Source: Branchiostoma lanceolatum
Taxonomy: Eukaryota; Chordata; Leptocardii; Amphioxiformes; Branchiostomatidae
Direction of reading: 5' to 3'
Assembly: GCF_035083965.1 (NCBI RefSeq)
Contig: NC_089732.1
Coordinates: 3,549,383 to 3,613,382 of the forward strand
Length of the DNA stretch: 64,000 nt
Every line of letters begins with the position of its first letter. Positions within the stretch are counted from its first letter, which is position 1. A model generated the notes under the pieces. That model did not search any database. It saw only the letters and a program-made list of their open reading frames with translations, and was not told the origin of the DNA. Positions 10,488-20,500 of this stretch are shown here, one piece after another. The position numbers and the translations under genes were made by a program.

Positions 10488-11246
10488 TATCCTCAATCAT
10501 GAGGACTTGCAGATGCGCACAGGTGTAACAGGCCTGAGGGCCCATACATTGCGATCCGGTTCCCATGTCTCGACATCGCTTGAGCCGGAGAATAGGCTAC
10601 ACCAACAAAAGAACGGGGGTGGTGCATGGGGTAGTACAATAATAATACCACACCAAAGTGTACGACACCAACATTTTTATCTCCTAAACCTAAATGATTT
10701 GTAACCATTTACAACTTCTTATACTTGAAACTTGAATGATTGGCAAGATATAGAATCATAGCCTTGAGCATATTACGTTACAAAGTAATTTTACATATCC
10801 GACATACAAGTTTTCTTCGTCATTCTCGCTACACAAATATCATAGCTGACAATTGATATCAAAAATGTACCAAATTCTGCACAATATATACACAATGACT
10901 AGATACAACACCGGGGAATCCTGTGCTTAAGATAATATCATACAGCTGCTTACGCAATGTTTTAACAATGAAGTAGGTGGTCATAAAACATGTTCATGTG
11001 TTGACAATCGAAATTTCTCACATATGGCTTTGTAGGAATCGTTCACGCGCCCAAATGACGGAAGCTAAATTACATCACAGTAACGTCATTCCGAATACGT
11101 CACTATACAGGGTTTTCATTGACGTCATATGATTATAACTTGGATCCCCGGGACGACTTTGGTGAATGATTAAATTAAGCATATACACCTTCGCTATGTA
11201 TGTAATCATACATGGCACAGATGACGTCAAATGAAAAGCCTCAGTA
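10488..11246. other. Intergenic, downstream of Rost copy 2
   Basis: No gene. The part nearest 11246 is the probable 3' untranslated region of Rost copy 2 and carries two exact TGACGTCA octamers (11120-11127, 11222-11229). Confidence 0.5.
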
Positions 11247-13127
11247 TCAGACGCGCTCTTCCGCCTGAGGTTCCGCTGTCGTGCCTGCGCCATCCGGGAG
11301 ATGGCGCTTGTGCGCAAACTTCATTAGCATAGTATCGCGAGCAAGGGCGAGACCGAACACGATTCCATGGCACAAAGGCGCCGCCAACAGAGTACTCCCC
11401 ACACCGATTCCTACTGCTAGACCAGGATTTGCTCCGTAATCAAGAACTGGATAGATCCACGGCCTGTTAATAAGGTCGGTCCCACCAGCCGCCCAATAGA
11501 TGACAGTGAAAAGAATATACCCCAGCGCAAAGCTGGACGGGTAGATGAAATGAAGTAGCCGACATGGTAGATCACTGACGAGTATGTCTATCAGTATAAC
11601 AACGCAGTTGACACCGTGTGTTAGGATACTATAAGCACTATACGTATCGCCAACCCCCCTTAGAAGTGTCCAGTACGCAATGGTAACGTAAAATCCCACG
11701 GCGAAAGTGGTATTGTACAGGATCCAGTAGGATTTGTAGTACCAAGGAAGACGGTCGTGTGATGATGTCGGTTCCTGTGTGTTCATTTGAGATGAACCGT
11801 TGTCGGGCGTGTTCGGAACGTCGTCGTCCATCATCGGCGTGATCTCGGCAACCGTCGGTTGAGCTTCGGCAGTTTCCGGTCCGCCTTCGGGGCGACGTCG
11901 CGACTTGAAGTAGTCGAGAAAGCAGAGTACCGCACTGAACGTTGTGTGGGCCGTGAGTAGTACGTAGGCCAGGTTGGTCAAGTATAACAGATATTTTGGG
12001 CCAGTGGTGTAAAATGACAGCAGGCAATAGATGTACACTACCATCTGAAATAGACTTATCACCGCTCTGTAGACGATGAAAGGCAGCTGGTTGCTCATCC
12101 ACTGAAAAACAAAAGATGAAATACATCACCTAGAAAAGCAGTGTCGTGGCAGAATGTTATGCAATTAAACAAAAATACGAAAAGGGGGAGTTCTGCTGGA
12201 GTACCAAGGTCACACTCCAGGGGGGCCAAAAACGTACCCTGACCTTTGTCTTCCCAACACCTATACGCATATCATATAAAAAATATCATTGTAATCAATC
12301 CAGCATTTTTTTTTAGTTATGCTGACTACAAAAATCCGGAAACCCCCTCCCCCCCCCCCCCCCCACACACACACAAACAGATAGACACACGCCAAAAGTA
12401 TACCTCCATTTTCATCTCGGTAATACATGTAAGTATTGCAGTGGATGTGCCACCTTGTCCATGTCTGTCCAAACCACCTTGATAGCAAAAATATAGGGTG
12501 AGTGACTTGCCAAAACCTGTGACCCTTGCCAGCCCGCCTGAGGGCAGTCACCGGCCACTGATTGTCCCTTGCAATTGTGTGCTAAAAGAATCAACGTTGC
12601 AAAAGTAATCCGGGGGTGCGGCTTCAACATTTTTGTCGGCTGACTAATTGCAGATTCTGAACATTAGTTGCCATTTTGGCCTATCCCTAAAGCACCTTAT
12701 ACTAGTAGTGACATGGCCGAACAGTATCACGTTTCAGGCGTCACGTTGAACCTGATGATCCCGAGCGCCCTAAGGCCACGTTAGATTAGTGAAATTATAA
12801 GCTAGTGCCCTCGACTTAAGGTCTATAAGGTCCCATAAAGTGAATGATAGTTTCTACGTACGTTTTCTGGGTCACAGCTAGCAACTGGTGCCCCTATACT
12901 GAAGGAGTGTTGCTCCGTAGAGCCATAAAATCTACATTGTGACTCCTATTGGGTTAGTATGGTTGGGGGTTGTACACTGTCGATATTTCTCGTCTTTTCC
13001 TCCCTTAAGTCCAAAGGAAACTACAAAATACACTTACCTTAGTCCTTGTAAAGTCTGAACAATTCCTGTGACCGAACAAAAACTGCCGAGGCCGGAGTTC
13101 TTGCTTGATTCTTGCCGCACAAGCCAT
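11247..13127 (-). CDS. rost: Rolling stone-like membrane protein, copy 2 (2 exons)
   Basis: complement(join(11247..12101,13038..13127)), 314 residues. Exon 1 is 90 bp (MACAARIKQEL to DFTRTK, then GTAAGT); exon 2 starts WMSNQLPFIVYRAV after TTTGTTTTTCAG. Hydrophobic segments lie roughly at residues 35-58, 65-90, 150-175, 185-205, 215-240 and 255-285. Family motifs: LPWYYKSYWILYN, SDLPCRLLHFIYPSS, VIYWAAGGTD, PVLDYGANPGLA, APLCHGIVFGLALARD. The hydrophilic loop after segment 2 is longer here than in copies 3 and 4 and is the variable part of the family. The tail after the last membrane segment is charged (KRHLPDGAGTTAEPQAEERV) and probably cytoplasmic. A TGACGTCA lies 87 bp before the start codon. 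Molecular role unknown; membrane position is inferred from hydrophobicity. Confidence 0.92.
12343..12378. repeat. Poly-C plus (CA)n tract in Rost copy 2 intron
   Basis: About 20 C residues followed by a short CA repeat. On the other strand this is a G-run that could form quadruplex structure. No further meaning is evident. Confidence 0.85.
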
Positions 13128-13213
13128 TTTGTTTGCTTCAAGATCGACAGTTTCCTCGCCCTTCAACTTTCCGGTTCACTGTGTCGCAGGTCGTTAACCT
13201 CGGCTTTTTGGAA

Positions 13214-13221
13214 TGACGTCA
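13214..13221. promoter_or_regulatory. CRE palindrome upstream of Rost copy 2
   Basis: Exact TGACGTCA, 87 bp upstream of the copy 2 start codon, at nearly the same distance as in copies 3 and 4. Candidate CREB/ATF site in the promoter or 5' UTR. Confidence 0.6.
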
Positions 13222-14117
13222 TGCAACACGATTCTCAAAACATCTGTCTTTAGAAATGTTCTCTATTCTATAGTTCTCTCACTTTCCATGCATTTTGTTA
13301 CACGTTTAAGAATACAAGCTACTTCTGTAAACACATGTTTCTAATTGTATTTCACAAGACGTTAGCAAAGTAAAGAATTCGAATGAAGGTCATGATTATA
13401 ATCAGCAAGGTCATCTGCCTTGTTGGTTGGGGAGGGGGGCGCAAGCTAGTACATGTTTAGTATGTCATGACGTCAAAAATCACAACAAACTTAATTGAAG
13501 TGGAAACCTTTAATATCAAACAGTCAAACACAAAATGATAATTGTCGAGTGGGAGAGCTTTTCACGGTTTAGTTTTCAGCGTCCTCTTGCGGATGATGTA
13601 TGTACTGCATTTGAGCCGCAGTTTCATATCATGACGCAGGAACACACGTTCAACAATTTTGGTATTTAAAGGATTGCCACGAAACTGTCATTACTGTCAT
13701 GCTTTGCGAAATGTCCAAGCTCTGAGGACATATCTCCGTAATTTGTGATATGTATAGTCCTGTGACGAAAGTTCTATTAAGATGCCCACGGCAGCCTTTA
13801 CCTTCTGCCTGCTAAGGTAGCCGTTTGGCACCAAGTCTATACTGGTTAAAGGGTACGGAGGCAGGGAGAAGGTTAACAAATAATAAGCCCTTGACAATCC
13901 TACAGCAACCTGATGTGGACTACGCGATTTTCAATTCCAGCACTCACAAAACTAGCCTGACAAATCGCGCTCCTAGTGTCCAGCCGGTTTCCGTAACCGC
14001 CTTTAACTCTAGGGTGGGGGTCAGTAACCTCCGGCTGAGAGCTTGTGTAAATACAGGCTATCACAAAACTACTTCAGTTCGTTCTATTCTGTCTAAACCA
14101 CCACACGACTCATGGGC
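13222..14117. other. Intergenic between Rost copies 2 and 3
   Basis: Contains one further TGACGTCA (13468-13475), a 72-bp inverted-repeat element (13801-13872) and the 3' flank of copy 3. No gene seen. Confidence 0.5.
13801..13872. mobile_element. 72-bp inverted-repeat element, TTAA-type
   Basis: Begins CCTTCTGCCTGC and ends GCAGGGAGAAGG, next to TTTA on the left and TTAA on the right. The same ends bound a 299-bp element at 62444-62742 with TTAA on both sides, so both belong to one piggyBac-like miniature family. Confidence 0.7.
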
Positions 14118-16054
14118 TCACGCGAGCTCTTCCTCTCGGCGCTGTTCAATTTGGACACCCACTTTAACGGACAGGCTGCGTCTTTTCAGGCGACCTGACA
14201 ACATCTCGCGAGCAAGAGCGAGACCGAACAGGACCACGTGACACAGTGGGATCGCTACCAAGACACTCCCCGCAGCGACACCAGCGGCCATAGCGGGGTT
14301 GCCTCCGTAGTCGAGGACCGGATAGATCCAAGGTCTGTTTAGTGTGTCGGTGCCGCCCGCCGCCCAGTAGATCACCGTAAAGATGACGTACGCTAATCCA
14401 AACGCAGACGGGTAGACAAAATGGAGTAGACGGAACGGCAGACTACTGACTGCTCCGTCGATCACTATGACAACGCAGTTGATGGCGTGGGTCAGGATAC
14501 TGTGTGGGCCGCTGTCGACCGCAAGCAAGGACCAGTATGCAATCGTGATGTACAGCCCAATGCCACAGGTCAGGTTGTACAACACCCAGTACGCTTTGCA
14601 GTACCACGGGAGTGTGAGCGTTCGGCTTGCTTCATGAAGCACTTCGGTAGATCTCGTCGCTGGCGCGTCACCATCGGGAAAAGTCGGGTGGTCGTCGGAT
14701 GACCTCGGGCGACATCGGCTGCCGAAGAAGTCGACGAAGCAGAGTACGGCGCCCACGATGGTGAGGGCTGTGAGGATGATGTAGCCCTGTTCAGTCAGGT
14801 AAATCAGCGATTTGGCGCTGATGCCGTACAGCGATTTCGTAGTCGCAAACGTGCAGATCTGGTACAGACATATCACTGTGCGGTAGACCAGGAATGGCAC
14901 CGGGCTGCTGAACCACTGAAACATCAAACCAAAAGATTAGAAAAAAAGTTATTATCCATATAACCATACAAGCTATGGCAGATTACATGATATTGAAGAA
15001 ATCACGCTGTTTTAATTGTTATGCATGCAAAATGCAACACTGCAATCAGAGATGGCAGACCTCACCCTCTTAGGGGTAAGGCGCACTACAGAAAACACAC
15101 ACAACCACACATTAGTATGTTGAATTGCTTGTTAAGTTATTCATACGCTGAATTGATTGTATGTTGTATATACATGCCTATTTTAATGTAATTATATAGC
15201 TCTGTAGATTTCGACAAATTTCATGAGACTGTAACGTTAACGAGTCATTTTCAAGTAAAGCTGAACTGAACATACACACGCTTTAAGTTGCTTAGACTTT
15301 CCCAATGCCAAGCATGTTCTCAGTTCACACCATTGTATCATCTCGGGACGCCAATGCCTGGTAAACACTGGCTAAATTTGGGCTGGGTGAAACATTAGTA
15401 CCCCACTTTTGTTCTTAACAAAGAAGGCATGCCTGTGCAACCCGTTATCAAATAGCTATATTTAGGGTTCAGGGGTACGGTTACGCGTCGTCATTGTTTT
15501 GCTTATTTTGTTTTTCTTACTGCGTTATATGTCGTCGTCTTACCGTTTTCGTATGGGGTGCCTTGCTACACAATCTAATATTATTATTAAGTGTTTTCAA
15601 ATGAGATTGTACTAGGAATACTATATTATGTGCGGAGTCATGTTGTATGTTTTATTTTGTACGACCAAAAATAAGGTCTTAAGACTTGAAGCAGGGTGAG
15701 AGTAAGTACAATTCTACATGTGCAAACGATTTTTATACACCCATGTACAGATTCAGGTCAGGCTGAAGGACTAGGTACTTTGCAAGGAACAATTGTAGCT
15801 CTTGCCCTTGCACACAAGCCAAACATTGTACAGATCGAAATTATACAAAGACTGATTCGCTAATTGATGTTGTTGATAGCAATCGTGGTCTTTACTTCGT
15901 AAATCCCCTCTATTGTGTGACAGCATAAGTTGGCCTACTTTGTACCACGTTAGAGTCATCTTACCGGGCTGCTTGTAAAGTCTTGGCACTCATCGTGATC
16001 CAGACCGAATAGTTTGAGTTGAAATTCTTGCCGAAGCCGCTTGCTACACGTCAT
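14118..16054 (-). CDS. rost: Rolling stone-like membrane protein, copy 3 (2 exons)
   Basis: complement(join(14118..14915,15965..16054)), 295 residues. Exon 1 is 90 bp (MTCSKRLRQEFQLKLFGL to DFTSSP, then GTAAGA); exon 2 starts WFSSPVPFLVYRTVICLYQ. Motifs: LPWYCKAYWVLYN, SSLPFRLLHFVYPSA, VIYWAAGGTD, PVLDYGGNPAMAAGVAAG, IPLCHVVLFGLALARE. The conserved Cys in the 'LPCR' motif is Phe here. Copies 3 and 4 are the closest pair: exons, intron blocks (GATATTGAAGAAA phrase near 14990 and 18470), 3' ends and promoters all align, so they arose by a recent tandem duplication of roughly 3.4 kb. The C-terminal tail is highly charged (QIEQRREEELA). Function unknown; a multi-pass membrane protein by hydrophobicity. 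Confidence 0.92.
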
Positions 16055-16154
16055 TGTTTCTCCTGTACTTTTTCCGTGCATGTTGTGGCCAGACGTGCAC
16101 TCGAGCGTGGACGTAACATGTGACTTGAACCGCGTTGCTACGCAAAACCTGATC

Positions 16155-16162
16155 TGACGTCA
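16155..16162. promoter_or_regulatory. CRE palindrome upstream of Rost copy 3
   Basis: Exact TGACGTCA 101 bp upstream of the start codon, in the block CCTGATCTGACGTCACAAA that is shared with copy 4 (19548-19566). Confidence 0.65.
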
Positions 16163-17600
16163 CAAAGTAAGCAAGGTAACGACAAGGACATAGAAAGGTG
16201 ATCTGAGTTTTATGATGACAAATAAGAGCGTGAAGTTCTTTACAGAAGCAAAACGCATACTCGTATAGCTATGGCGATGTACGCTGTGAGAAATTTCAGG
16301 TGAACTCTATGGGAGACCCAGGTGTTTTAATTCTGCTGAAATTTCAATGCAATTAAATACCTACAACTGTATAAGATTCGAAGATTACTTCCGGCCATTT
16401 CGAGAAACATCCATCACTCTTCCTCGGCGTCACTAGAATAAACTGGAAGAATGAAACAATGCTTGTACATCCAGGTGGTGTTGTCTTACCATAGGAAGTA
16501 TCCAAGCAAGATGTACATTTGAGTGGTATTTGCATACGATCCTTACGAGTTAGTGACAAGTTCAACCTGTTTTTTCCAGTTAGGTGTAGATCTGTTTTAA
16601 TTGTGGTCATCATGATATCACTATCAACATGAATAACTCAACTACGCCCAAGTAAATTTTGGGCCAAATCATGTGGAAAATGATGTTTCTTACGCACTAT
16701 AAATTGACAAACAAGTCTCTATATATACGATCAAATTCGTATACATGATCTATATGATCTATGATATCAACCCAAGATTTCTTAACATTTACCACGTTGA
16801 AGTTAGTCTAATATTATTTTGCAATCAATATCTTGCACCTGAATTTGATCTATCTGCAGGGGCCAGGGTACTCGGTGAGTTATAAGACATTGTTTCTTTA
16901 GACTGCAAATACTGCCTAGTCCATATTCAAAACAGATCTAATTGATTATTTTTCATACGAAACAAACATGAACAGTCATAAACAAGAATAAGGGAGGTGG
17001 AGAAGGTAATACGATGTAGCTATTTAAAGCATCTTCTTGCGGAGATCCTATGTACTGCATCTGGGCTGCAATTTCCCAGCGTGAAAAATGAGGGAATTTT
17101 CAAAAGAGGAAAGAGGTTCTCATTACTAGTGAACTTTGAAAGTTCAAGGAAATTTATAAGTGACCTAGAAGGTGCTTTCGGCTAACTCACATGATTAGAG
17201 CAAATTACACAAGTCCCTACCATAGTAATACCCTGTAAGCGTACATTCATTGTCAACATTTCAAACTACAAAACTCCGATTGGAATGGAGTTCTACGTTC
17301 TTTTAGACAAAAATTATTTCTATCGTGCTTCTCTTGGAAGCTGTCACTGCGCCTGATCACAGTGGCTGTGGCAGACTTAGGTTATAGTCCAACGTCTTAA
17401 ATTCTGTCTTGTGACAGTTAGTTGCAAGACTGACAGCCTTACCCAAGGAGCTTCTTAACCGATTTTTCACATGATTGTTCTACAAGAAAAGTGGACCACC
17501 ACACAACGTTCTTTTCCAACTCTCTCAAAACTATTTCTGTCTGTTCTTTCGTAACCTCGCTAGAATCTCACGTCAAAAGACTCGTGGGTTGTATGGGGCT
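16163..17600. other. Intergenic between Rost copies 3 and 4
   Basis: No gene recognised on either strand. The part next to copy 3 is its promoter, alignable with that of copy 4 as far as the TTTTATGATGACAAATAA phrase. The part next to 17600 is the 3' flank of copy 4. Confidence 0.5.
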
Positions 17601-19457
17601 TCAGGCGCGCTCTTCCTCTCTGTGCTGTTCCATTCGGACTCCCTCACTGATAGGCAGGCTGCGCCTTTTCACGAGACCTGACAACATCTCGCGAGTAAGC
17701 GCGAGACCGAACAGGATCACGTGACACAGCGGGATCGCTACCAAGACACTCCCAGCGGCGACGCCAGCGGCCATAGCGGGGTTGCCTCCGTAGTCGATGA
17801 CTGGATAGATCCAAGGTCTGCCGAAGAGGTCGGTACCGCCAGCCGCCCAGTAGATGACCGTAAAGAGCATGTAAGCCAGCGCAAAGGCTGACGGGTAGAC
17901 AAAATGGAGTAGACGGTACGGCAGACCGCTGACGACTACGTCAATCACTATGACAACGGAGTTGATGGCGTGGAAGAGAATACTGTAAGGACCCTCATCA
18001 TCCGCGAGCAAGGCCCAGAAGGCAATTGTGATGAACAGTCCAGCGCTGAATACCACGTTGTACAAGACCCAGTACCCTTTGTAGTACCACGGGAGTGTGA
18101 GTGATTGACCTGTTTGGTAAATGGCGTCTGTAGACTGCGTCGTTGGCTCGTCGGGAAAAGTCGGGTGGTCGTCGGATGATGTCGGGCGACATCGGCTGCA
18201 GAAGAAGTCGACGAAGCAGAGAACGGCGCTCACAATTGTGTGAGCTGTGAGGATAATGTAGCCCTGCTCAGTCAGGTATATAAGCGATTTAGGGCTGATA
18301 CCGTAGCGCGAATGTGCGACTGAATACGTGCAGATCTGGTAGAGGCATATCACTACGCGGTAGACCAGAAACGGCACTGGGCTGCTGAACCACTGAAATA
18401 TAAAAACAACAACGGTCAGGATAGATAAAGATCTATCTCAGTCTATACTTTTAAAGGTTATGGCAGATACCATGATATTGAAGAAAGCCTGCTGTTTAGA
18501 TTGATAAACACGCCAAAGAAATTAGAGATGACAGACGTGGCCCTCTAAGACGTACACACTAATAAACACACACGCACACGTACACACACACACACGCGCG
18601 CGCGCGCAACACACACACATACTTACACAAACACATGCACACGATTGGAAAAGCAATACTTCACCACCCAATACTTTTGGGTGAACAAAAACTTCCTAAT
18701 GAAATGCTTGAAATTACCAGGACTCTTCACTTTCCAAGCGTGTCATAGGTTCACGCCATTTTTAACCTAAAGGCGCCAATACCTGGTACACACTGTCGCA
18801 ATCGGCCTAAACATCAGTACCCAAGTGTTTTCCCTAAACACAGGAGGCATGCTATGCTTGTGCAACTCTTAATCAAATTGGGTACAAAGGTACGGTTACA
18901 CATGCTCTTTGTTCACATTACAAAGATGCCTTTCTCTTTTTTTTATTTGTATAATTATGCCCCAGTCCTTCCCTTCATGTATAATATATAATATGTATAT
19001 GTATATGTATGAATATATTATCTTCGATTTCTGCAACGTGTACAATGCTGTATACATGTACTTATTGTTACAAGTGTCACGTTACATTGCCTTTTCGTTA
19101 TGTCTTCAACGACCATTAAAGTTATCGTAAGATCCTCAGCATTTTCGACCTAACTTTTACACGTGCAAACAATCTTATCTAACGTTAGTACATTTTTATG
19201 CCTATGTACAGAGTAAGTGCCCCTGTACAACGTTATTGGCCAACAGAACCGAATGGGCTAATCAATTCTGTCGATAGAATGGATCTTAACTTCATATTTT
19301 CCTTTGATTGAAAAACAGCTTACGTTGGTCTCATTTTCAACACAGAGTCACATATAACGTTACTTACCGGGCTTCTTGTGAAGTCAAGGTGCTCTCTGTG
19401 ATCCAGACCAAATGACTTGAGCCGGAATTCTCGCCGAAGCCTCCCTGTACAAGCCAT
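17601..19457 (-). CDS. rost: Rolling stone-like membrane protein, copy 4 (2 exons)
   Basis: complement(join(17601..18392,19368..19457)), 293 residues. Exon 1 is 90 bp (MACTGRLRREFRLKSFGL to DFTRSP, then GTAAGT); exon 2 starts WFSSPVPFLVYRVVICLYQ. Motifs: LPWYYKGYWVLYN, SGLPYRLLHFVYPSA, VIYWAAGGTD, PVIDYGGNPAMAAGVAAG, IPLCHVILFGLALTRE. Position 3 of 'LPCR' is Tyr here. Hydrophobic segments and the short variable loop match copy 3 almost residue for residue, consistent with recent duplication. The tail is RMEQHREEERA. The CRE lies 98 bp before the ATG. No defect is visible, so both members of the young pair look functional. Confidence 0.92.
18565..18640. repeat. (CA)n/(CG)n alternating tract in Rost copy 4 intron
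   Basis: A CA repeat runs into a (CG)6-7 core (18595-18607) and back into CA. The uninterrupted alternating purine-pyrimidine run with a CG core is the classic Z-DNA-prone sequence. Confidence 0.85.
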
Positions 19458-19554
19458 AGTTTTACCGATCGTTTCCTTCACTACTGTGACCGGACGGACG
19501 CTAGAACGCGACCTAACATGCGACTTACACCGCGTCTCTACGCAACACCTGATC

Positions 19555-19562
19555 TGACGTCA
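19555..19562. promoter_or_regulatory. CRE palindrome upstream of Rost copy 4
   Basis: Exact TGACGTCA 98 bp upstream of the start codon, in the promoter block shared with copy 3. Confidence 0.65.
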
Positions 19563-20500
19563 CAAAACAAGCAAGGTTACGACAAGGACATAAAACGGCA
19601 CTCGAGTTTTATGGTGACAAATAAATGTCCAAATATCTTTGAGTCAAAACGCAAACAGAAATGGCGAACAAACGCTTTGGGAGAAGTGCACACTTCTGAT
19701 TTTAATTTTTTAATCTTAATCTAGCCTTGTCACCATACAACTGTACAATGAACGTTTGATTATTTTGTGACAATTTGACCTTCGGAAACTCCATTTCAAT
19801 GCTAAACTTATTGCAATAGCTTATTCGATAGAGCGTTGATTCTATGGTTGCTAAGGTAGATTCGATGGAACGTTAATTGTCTCGTGACTGAACCGCGCGC
19901 CGACCTTGTGGTCTTTAACCTTGTTTGCCAGGGGTCAAGACATGCTCAGTGTTGACTTTTTAGTTACTAAACAACACTTGACACGTACAGCGGTCCGAAC
20001 TGTGTAGATTGTTGCTTGGCTGCATAAAATGACAGACTGTGTGGCGTCTTGAGTTTGGTTTGTTGTGCCATTTTGTAAGCTTAAATGTTGATCATTCAAA
20101 GATCTACTGTGGGGGTTAGATACAAATTAAGGATACTTAACTGGTTTCTACCTTCAGTCTAACGTACAATGCAGGCGCCTTTAAATCTGCTGTCATAGTG
20201 GGGCGAGTGTTTGACAAAAAGTCCTATATAGACGTCATTTGCTATGAGTTGCCTTTTCCAAGTGCCTATTATGTTCAAATTGTTATAAGTTGTGATTTAT
20301 GAATGGGTTCCAAGCATATCTTTGTAATTTGTATGAGTTTGTTTCTGTTATGTAATTTTGTTTAATATATCATTTATTTTAACGCCTGTGACATGCGTGT
20401 CTGTTCTTTTGGTCTGAAAATTGAATAAAAAGAACGTGGAAAAAAAGTCATATCCATGTCACAAGTGTATCATTAAAGCTAGTTGTAGATGGGATGCCCT
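19563..20500. other. Intergenic; 3' flank of the ependymin-related gene
   Basis: No gene seen. On the minus strand an AATAAA (20373-20378) lies about 125 bp past the ependymin-related stop codon and is its likely polyadenylation signal. Confidence 0.5.
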
